Positions 30,775-31,635 of a DNA stretch of 31,635 nucleotides are shown here, piece after piece (the first letter of the stretch is position 1; each line of letters opens with the position of its first letter). The stretch lies in the NCBI GenBank assembly GCA_003427395.1, contig BFEA01000198.1:244714-276348 (forward strand). Reading direction: 5' to 3'. The position numbers and the translations under genes were made by a program. Origin of the DNA: Chara braunii. Taxonomy: Eukaryota; Streptophyta; Charophyceae; Charales; Characeae. The notes under the pieces were generated by a model that was given only the letters and a program-made list of their open reading frames with translations, was not told where the DNA came from and made no database searches.

Positions 30775-31400
30775 GGGAATTCAAGTTGAAGTACCGGTCC
30801 CTCAACACGGAAGGACCGGTCGCCCACTGTAGCACTGCTTTACTCCAGCTGCCTCCTCCCGAAACAAAGAGGTTCGGTAGATCGAAAGAAAAAAAGAAGG
30901 TTCGGAGGAGTGCTTCGTAAGGTACTGGTGGTTTAACAAACGAGCGCATAGCAAGCTAGCTGCTACCAAACTCAAAAAAAAAAAAAAAAGAAACACAATA
31001 CCCAGCCAGCAAGCCAGCGTGACAAAGCATAAACTCACATAGCAAAACATAACACCGCCATACTCCAGACCAGAAAGGCCTCGTCTGAAAATAATAATGG
31101 TAAGATGCATGCACTTCAGAAAACAACCTCAACTGTTTTTAAAAGGTTAGGAAGCTATGCAGATAGGCCTAATGAAAGTAAGCAGGGAGGTGTCAGAGCG
31201 GCAGTTAAACAGTCAGACCAGACGCTGTTAAGTGACTCTTTGGACTGGCCAGAGGGCAACAGGGACACCTTTATCAAGATCGTTTGAAAAGATTGGCACT
31301 TGAAAAATGAGATTACCATTTGATACGCCTTGGGCACGTTGAACTCTCTGGCCTTGAGAAACCTTAAAAGTGTCCATTCCAGGTATCCTCCATGCATGAC
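11628..31400 (-). CDS. Sec14-like (CRAL-TRIO) phospholipid transfer protein, partial, seven exons
   Basis: Lipid-binding protein of the plant Sec14 family, expected to exchange phosphatidylinositol and another phospholipid between membranes from the cytosol. Exons are 31317-31400, 27820-27873, 25384-25458, 24388-24441, 22717-22776, 14285-14380 and 11628-11729. All are multiples of three, all junctions are phase 0, and all have AG acceptors and GT donors. The 175 residues run from the CRAL-TRIO N-terminal helices (TLLRFLKAREFNVPKAYQM) into the lipid-binding domain (HIQLNEYRDRVIL, then SIDDLNYPEKTDTYYIVN). This agrees with plant Sec14 proteins without internal loss. The start codon and N-terminus lie right of the window and the C-terminus is not seen. 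Introns of 3443, 2361, 942, 1611, 8336 and 2555 bp are filled with transposons. No exon carries a stop, so the gene appears intact as far as visible. Confidence 0.93.
11812..11853. repeat. A-rich homopolymer tract
   Basis: Three A runs separated by single C bases, in the intron next to the last visible Sec14 exon. Confidence 0.9.
12090..12165 (-). other. tRNA-like sequence (Pol III A and B boxes)
   Basis: On the minus strand, GATGGGCGAAGCTCAGTTGG gives a D-arm with A box. A perfect TGCAT/ATGCA anticodon stem with a 7-nt loop follows, then GTGTTCGAATCC as a B box and T-loop. The acceptor stem does not pair well and U33 is absent, so it is a tRNA pseudogene or SINE head rather than a working tRNA. 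Confidence 0.55.
12560..13250 (+). mobile_element. tRNA-derived SINE, long copy with internal minisatellite
   Basis: The tRNA-like head CCTAGCTCAGTTGATT...GGGTTCAACCCCCC is followed by a body and a tail GCAGGTAGGTAGTGTGGGG ending in an A-rich stretch. Head, CTCCTGG-containing body and tail all match the copy at 26129-26487, so they are one family. This copy is about 300 bp longer because a 76-bp unit is repeated in it. I could not find target duplications. Confidence 0.75.
12863..13160 (+). repeat. 76-bp minisatellite inside the SINE
   Basis: GGGTTGCGGCTACTTTCGTA-type units start at 12863, 12925, 13001 and 13077, with a truncated fifth at about 13153. Spacings are 62, 76, 76 and 76 bp. Units end CCCTATCCTCCGTGCTTAGA. 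Confidence 0.93.
13555..13697. repeat. Two tandem copies of a 74-bp unit
   Basis: CTGCGAATCCTGCTAATGG begins at 13555 and again at 13629. Copies are nearly identical, which suggests recent duplication. Each ends AGACTGAAAGTTGCCCCA. Confidence 0.93.
13799..13874. repeat. 52-bp tandem duplication
   Basis: TACAATTGCTACCATCTTC occurs at 13799 and 13851 with AGACTGAAAGTTGACCC between, the motif also present in the 74-bp repeats. Confidence 0.85.
14285..14380 (-). CDS. Sec14-like exon, 32 codons
   Basis: The acceptor is GTGGTGCTCAG and the donor is CTGAAG followed by GTGAGG. It encodes GRPIVSCIKVLDTSGLK and then MSALSKLK, matching the family's KVLDMTGLK strand with Met-Thr replaced by Thr-Ser. 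It is separated from the previous exon by 8336 bp containing element B and a U6-like copy. Confidence 0.95.
14584..14683 (-). pseudogene. U6 snRNA-like copy, full length
   Basis: On the minus strand, about 100 nt follow U6 from the 5' stem to the 3' GAGAAATGGTCCAAA. TTGGAACGATACAGAGAAG and CGACACGCA are easily recognised. The ACAGAGA box is intact, but the catalytic AGC triad is AGA (GATTAGAATGG instead of GATTAGCATGG). There is no T-run terminator and the 5' hairpin is weakened. It is probably a retrotransposed pseudogene within the Sec14 intron. Confidence 0.85.
14690..15384. other. Intronic sequence, no feature recognised
   Basis: Lies between the U6-like copy and element B inside the 8.3 kb Sec14 intron. 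Contains a CTT/TTC-rich patch (15319-15345). No exon or repeat recognised. Confidence 0.5.
15385..16040 (-). repeat. Element B 3' LTR (mosaic)
   Basis: Starts TGCGAGGCTGAAGGCCTCG and ends CCTTGCA on the minus strand. About 15385-15478 and 15740-16040 match the other LTR at roughly 90% by eye. The middle 260 bp does not match and contains an exon-like segment. Confidence 0.85.
15624..15707 (+). pseudogene. Exon-like host fragment inside the element B 3' LTR
   Basis: An 84-nt open segment bounded by CTATCTAG on the left and CACCAG followed by GTATGT on the right, an excellent donor. It would encode 28 residues including NAAGDINSFPKYEQIS and NTVRLKHQ, phase 0 at both ends. It lies on the strand opposite the retroelement. 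I do not recognise the protein. It could be a captured host exon or a chance open stretch. Confidence 0.4.
16041..16055 (-). other. Polypurine tract, element B
   Basis: The minus strand reads GGATGAGGGAA immediately before the LTR TGCGAGG, the expected plus-strand primer. Confidence 0.7.
16084..16332 (-). pseudogene. Element B chromodomain
   Basis: VDIDDIVDHIEMR, LQYRVWF, DRWFTREEL and a terminal helix ending before a stop at 16084 form a C-terminal chromodomain like that of element A. Upstream it joins directly, in another frame, to pre-integrase sequence, so the connection to integrase has been lost. Confidence 0.8.
16333..16564 (-). pseudogene. Element B pre-integrase remnant; integrase core deleted
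   Basis: The minus strand encodes EAYHEDPFMSEIIRRTEAKD and then GLKRLWVPNRES, the linker between RNase H and the zinc-binding domain. Directly after this, near 16333-16345, sequence jumps to the chromodomain. The zinc-binding domain and the DDE core, usually about 1 kb, are absent. Confidence 0.8.
16565..16906 (-). pseudogene. Element B RNase H domain
   Basis: From TTDGS (near 16880), a stop at 16868-16870, then IGAVLAQ-type sequence, STYEKELYEIYKAL and YVRTDHQTLKWM. The order of conserved acidic residues fits Ty3/gypsy RNase H. Broken by the stop between the first motif and the rest. Confidence 0.85.
16868..17859 (-). pseudogene. Element B reverse transcriptase, active site YLDG
   Basis: Fingers ([18 protein letters not shown]), palm (MRMCIDYRTLNAITVKNAE and VVMPFGLCNAPSTFQ) and thumb (YLGHEISAEGLK) are all recognisable. 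The catalytic motif reads VYLDGIL: the second Asp of YLDD is Gly (17270-17290). A frameshift lies near 17590 and another near 17186. The Asp change alone should abolish polymerase activity. Confidence 0.9.
18188..18397 (-). pseudogene. Element B aspartic protease, DTG changed to DTC
   Basis: GELFVDEVDIGGRKAGAFYD is followed by TCSTRNFI. This is the family's (A/V)D(S/T)G-T.NFI motif with the invariant Gly replaced by Cys. The retroviral-type protease is therefore probably inactive. Confidence 0.7.
18640..20464 (-). pseudogene. Element B gag (broken)
   Basis: The first ATG (20464) leads MSDREIPNPDDRILRSARR, then a Gln/Arg-rich helix. A Pro/Ala-rich linker lies at 19617-19880. The helical gag domain at 19164-19577 includes FSGDKRGEDLDTWLRSV and WLSGYVQL. 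Near 18650-18690 a zinc knuckle reads CIRCGKYGHNQFKF, with the last Cys replaced by Phe. At least three frame changes or stops separate these parts. Confidence 0.82.
20465..21675 (-). other. Element B untranslated leader
   Basis: About 1.2 kb between primer binding site and gag start, similar in length to that of element A. It lacks the TTGACC cluster. No coding motif seen. Confidence 0.6.
21676..21692 (-). other. Primer binding site, element B
   Basis: The minus strand reads TGGTATTGGAGCTGTGG, three bases after the LTR end. It resembles the complement of initiator tRNA-Met, again with C to T and A to G differences that keep wobble pairing over the first 14 positions. Confidence 0.7.
21696..22240 (-). 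repeat. Element B 5' LTR
   Basis: Begins TGCGAGGCTCAAGGCCTCG (an 11-16 bp hairpin end) and ends CCTTGCA. Blocks 21696-21788 and 21930-22240 match the 3' LTR. The 140 bp between do not. Confidence 0.85.
22253..22385. mobile_element. Foldback (MITE-like) element, 54-bp inverted repeats
   Basis: The left arm starts ACCACCATTACATC and the right arm ends GATGTACTGGTGGT. Over about 54 bp the arms are complementary at about 85%, including GCAGATT.AGCCTCTCCTAA, with a 25-nt centre. It lies 12 bp from the element B LTR. TAA stands near both ends, but a target duplication is not certain. Confidence 0.75.
22412..22474. repeat. Poly(A) run of 63
   Basis: Follows AACAACAACAACAAT. Possibly the tail of a retroposed copy, but no head was recognised in front of it. 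Confidence 0.95.
22489..22580. repeat. Short inverted-repeat element with TAGAACGTAC ends
   Basis: TAGAACGTAC at 22495 and GTACGTTCTA at 22563 are inverted copies, each flanked by CCC/GGG and ATTA-like bases. Between them is AGACTGGAACTTGCCCCAAA, related to the repeats at 13600-13840. A lone end recurs near 24991. Confidence 0.55.
22717..22776 (-). CDS. Sec14-like exon, 20 codons
   Basis: The acceptor is TTATCCTGCAG and the donor is ATTCTG followed by GTAAAG. It encodes VEEHVAAHIQLNEYRDRVIL; the QxNEYRDRVIL motif is highly diagnostic for this plant Sec14 subfamily. Confidence 0.94.
22984..23063. repeat. Two tandem copies of a 40-bp unit
   Basis: GATTTCCTTGGAAG.TCGTAAC starts at 22984 and 23024; each ends ATCCCAAAA. 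Confidence 0.9.
23064..23483. other. Intronic sequence, no feature recognised
   Basis: A/T-rich intron of the Sec14 gene. Nothing beyond short T runs. Confidence 0.5.
23484..23552 (-). other. Exon-like terminal ORF in a Sec14 intron
   Basis: After a long pyrimidine tract and TACAAG, an open segment encodes WAVINKGCGQIVLNFINVA and three more residues before TGA. It does not match the Sec14 family. It could pair with the exon-like segment at 23787-23951 as part of a nested unknown gene, or be chance. Confidence 0.25.
23787..23951 (-). other. Exon-like hydrophobic ORF in a Sec14 intron
   Basis: The acceptor is CTGACTGCAG and the donor is GTTGTT followed by GTGAGA. The 165-nt phase-0 segment encodes 55 hydrophobic residues such as GAILNAWSFVVTVLP and GSVCWAFSMAAVGVAVVV, like two membrane spans. 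I do not recognise it. No stop occurs in this frame until after the donor. Confidence 0.3.
24388..24441 (-). CDS. Sec14-like exon, 18 codons
   Basis: The acceptor is GTCCTGGCAG and the donor is GCAACG followed by GTAAGG. It encodes GRPIFAYALGLSDFVGAT, the first core beta strand of the CRAL-TRIO lipid-binding domain (family pattern G.PVF...G). Confidence 0.92.
24442..25383. other. Sec14 intron, mostly unassigned
   Basis: Apart from the 34-bp duplication and the lone TAGAACGTAC end near 24991, a minus-strand open stretch (25074-25240) reads without stop. It shows no family motif. Confidence 0.45.
24772..24839. repeat. Two perfect copies of a 34-bp unit
   Basis: CATCCATCAGGGACAAGG begins at 24772 and 24806. 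Each copy runs to AAGTACAAGT. Confidence 0.95.
25384..25458 (-). CDS. Sec14-like exon, 25 codons
   Basis: The acceptor is TGATGTGACAG and the donor is AACAAG followed by GTGTGC. It encodes the stretch ending VLKRVRHGSLIAFRGYCNK, corresponding to the segment before the lipid-binding beta strands, where plant homologs have a GxSGY-like motif. A long plus-strand open frame over the same bases is only its shadow. Confidence 0.9.
25694..25820. other. Long imperfect foldback, miRNA-precursor-like
   Basis: Arm 25716-25742 (ACATGCACTTGGATGACTTC onward) pairs with arm 25780-25805 (GGTCCAGAAAGCGTCCAATT onward) at about 75-80%. Pairing extends outward (CACTCCACAAC against GTTGTG) and inward to a small loop. 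Length and mismatch pattern suit a plant pre-miRNA or a decayed MITE. Both strands are open frames, which is a by-product. Confidence 0.5.
26107..26598 (+). pseudogene. Exon-like segment split by the SINE
   Basis: With the SINE removed, an open stretch lies between the acceptor AAATTTCCAG and the donor CGGAAG followed by GTGAGT. The part right of the SINE encodes DAFISMQKEQGKLRSTV and SKTILDAKNARK, a charged helix. It is on the strand opposite the Sec14 gene, inside its intron. I do not recognise the protein. It may be a captured or relic exon. Confidence 0.4.
26129..26487 (+). mobile_element. tRNA-derived SINE with poly(A) tail
   Basis: The head GGGCTAGCTCAGTTGGTTGA has a perfect A box and GGGTTCGATTCCCC a perfect B box. 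The body contains CTCCTGGCTGG, the tail GACAGGTAGGTAGCGTGAGG, and an A run closes the element. The direct repeats AAAGATGATGC at 26118-26128 and 26488-26498 are the target duplication. Same family as 12560-13250. Pol III transcription would start at the head. Confidence 0.9.
26649..26720 (+). other. Degenerate tRNA-like sequence
   Basis: CATGTGGGTGAATGATAAGC resembles a D-arm and CACGAGTTCGACTCCTG a T-arm with B box. The anticodon stem GCATC/GATATGC has a bulge and the acceptor stem is poor. tRNA pseudogene or SINE head. Confidence 0.45.
26901..26980. other. Two adjacent strong hairpins
   Basis: GCTCTTACCG / CGGTAAGAGC is a perfect 10-bp stem with a 7-nt loop. It is followed at once by CTTTTCGA-TAC-AGGCCTG pairing with CAGGCC-GCT-TCGAAAAG across an 18-nt loop. 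Two such stems side by side suggest a structured RNA or foldback element. No known family recognised. Confidence 0.5.
26990..27819. other. Sec14 intron, no clear feature
   Basis: Mostly A/C-rich sequence on the plus strand. Short open frames are AAC/CAA low complexity. Confidence 0.45.
27820..27873 (-). CDS. Sec14-like exon, 18 codons
   Basis: The acceptor is CTCTGATGCAG and the donor is TTGCAG followed by GTGATA. It encodes LTDSLRWRIKEGVDNVLQ, matching the family's LxxxLxWRxxxxID helix that follows the preceding exon. It is phase 0 at both ends. Confidence 0.92.
27874..28860. other. Sec14 intron, no clear feature
   Basis: A-rich with A runs at 28139-28165 and 28310-28340. No repeat or coding signal recognised. 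Confidence 0.45.
28869..28907. repeat. (CA)n microsatellite
   Basis: About 19 CA units, then GCACGC. Confidence 0.97.
28988..29054 (-). pseudogene. U2 snRNA 5' region, truncated
   Basis: On the minus strand the sequence runs from ATACCATTCTCGGCC through CTTTTGGCTAAGATCCAG and AGTGTAGTATG to CAGTTTAATATCTGAT, almost exactly U2 nucleotides 1-66. The branch-site-pairing GTAGTA is intact. The Sm site and 3' stem-loops are absent, so it is a 3'-truncated pseudogene. Confidence 0.85.
29281..29405. repeat. Pyrimidine-rich (TCC/CTT)n tract
   Basis: Two CTCCTCCTC stretches joined by a duplicated CCTTCTTCTGTTC segment (29249 and 29341). Open frames here are only Leu/Ser/Pro low complexity. Confidence 0.85.
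29440..30060. other. Sec14 intron with short structured patches
   Basis: A GAGAAATGG string near 29544 recalls the U6 3' end but is too short to call. A perfect 17-bp palindrome CTCGTTTTGAAAACGAG lies at 29907-29923. Otherwise unassigned. Confidence 0.4.
30083..30150 (+). pseudogene. U6 snRNA-like core, first copy
   Basis: GGAACAATACAGAAATGATT is followed by AGCATGG. The AGC triad is kept, but the ACAGAGA box is ACAGAAA. TGACACACATCAATCGATG follows as in U6. The 5' stem and terminator are missing. Confidence 0.75.
30262..30315 (+). pseudogene. U6 snRNA-like core, second copy
   Basis: GTACAGAGAAGACTAGCATG keeps the ACAGAGA box and AGC triad with GATTAG changed to GACTAG. GGGATGAC then follows. 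A T run begins near 30347, which could end Pol III transcription. Confidence 0.7.
30738..30773 (+). repeat. Poly(G) run of 36
   Basis: Uninterrupted G run followed by AGGG. Such runs are rare in nuclear genomes and form quadruplexes. Length may be affected by sequencing. Confidence 0.9.
30793..30820. repeat. Inverted repeat ACCGGTCC / GGACCGGT
   Basis: A perfect 8-bp inverted repeat around a 12-nt loop, just after the G run. Confidence 0.7.
31317..31400 (-). CDS. Sec14-like exon (first visible), 28 codons
   Basis: The acceptor is TTGTGCAG before GTCATGCATG and the donor is CAAATG followed by GTAATC. It encodes the conserved CRAL-TRIO N-terminal motif LLRFLKAREFNVPKAYQM. It opens with MHGGY where plant homologs have a similar HQGYP-like segment, so at least one upstream exon is missing. 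The preceding 230 bases to the window end show no clear exon. Confidence 0.93.
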
Positions 31401-31580
31401 CTGCACAACACAATAGCAGATAATATAGCTCCTGAATGCGATCTCCCTACATATTATGCCATCCACTTTTGCCCCAAAGTGAAGCCACCAGCTGCCCCAC
31501 TGGTCAGTGGTCGTCAGAGACAGACAGAGAGAGACAGGATGACGGAGAGCCAGCAAGACAGAAAGACAGAGAGATGGAGA

Positions 31581-31583
<3 letters not shown>

Positions 31584-31635
<52 letters not shown>
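31584..31635. repeat. (GA)n microsatellite at the right end
   Basis: GA dinucleotides run to the last base, mirroring the left end. Confidence 0.97.

Noticed and set aside
30446-30920. Open frames with long glycine or proline runs
   Set aside because: Products of the 36-nt G run.

Overview
The window is nuclear DNA of a streptophyte (green plant lineage), most likely a charophyte alga such as Chara; the species is my inference. The reasons are a plant-type Sec14 gene with very long introns, chromodomain-bearing Ty3/gypsy elements with initiator-Met-like primer binding sites, tRNA-derived SINEs, and many spliceosomal RNA fragments. Both ends of the window are (GA)n microsatellite and there is one 290-base N gap, so this looks like a whole small assembly scaffold.

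Main gene. On the minus strand, between 31400 and 11628, seven short exons (28, 18, 25, 18, 20, 32 and 34 codons; 175 in all) spell in order the CRAL-TRIO/Sec14 domain of a plant phosphatidylinositol/phospholipid transfer protein. Every exon has AG and GT boundaries and every junction is phase 0. The first exon(s) lie beyond the right end. The last exon(s) are not visible and may be in the gap, or to the left. The introns (0.9 to 8.3 kb) hold almost everything else.

Left third (1-9700). A decayed 8.7 kb Ty3/gypsy chromovirus (element A, plus strand, 757-9485) sits in an 11-bp-type minisatellite. It has LTRs, primer binding site, gag with zinc knuckle, protease, reverse transcriptase, RNase H, integrase and a chromodomain, all interrupted by stops and frameshifts. 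Its leader has a dense cluster of TTGACC (W-box) motifs.

10.1-11.0 kb. A non-autonomous hAT-like DNA element with an 8-bp target duplication, 10-bp terminal inverted repeats and many subterminal GTCCGG motifs; the N gap lies inside it.

11.6-14.4 kb. The last two visible Sec14 exons, a tRNA-like sequence, a long SINE with an internal 76-bp minisatellite, and local tandem duplications.

14.4-22.7 kb (one 8.3 kb intron). A full-length but mutated U6 snRNA copy, then a second chromovirus (element B, minus strand, 15385-22240). Its integrase core is deleted, its RT active site is YLDG and its LTRs are mosaic; one LTR holds an exon-like host fragment. A foldback (MITE-like) element abuts it.

22.7-31.4 kb. 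Sec14 exons separated by introns that carry a second SINE with clear target duplications, a precursor-miRNA-like foldback, a U2-like fragment, a degenerate U6-like tandem array, a 36-nt G run and short tandem duplications.
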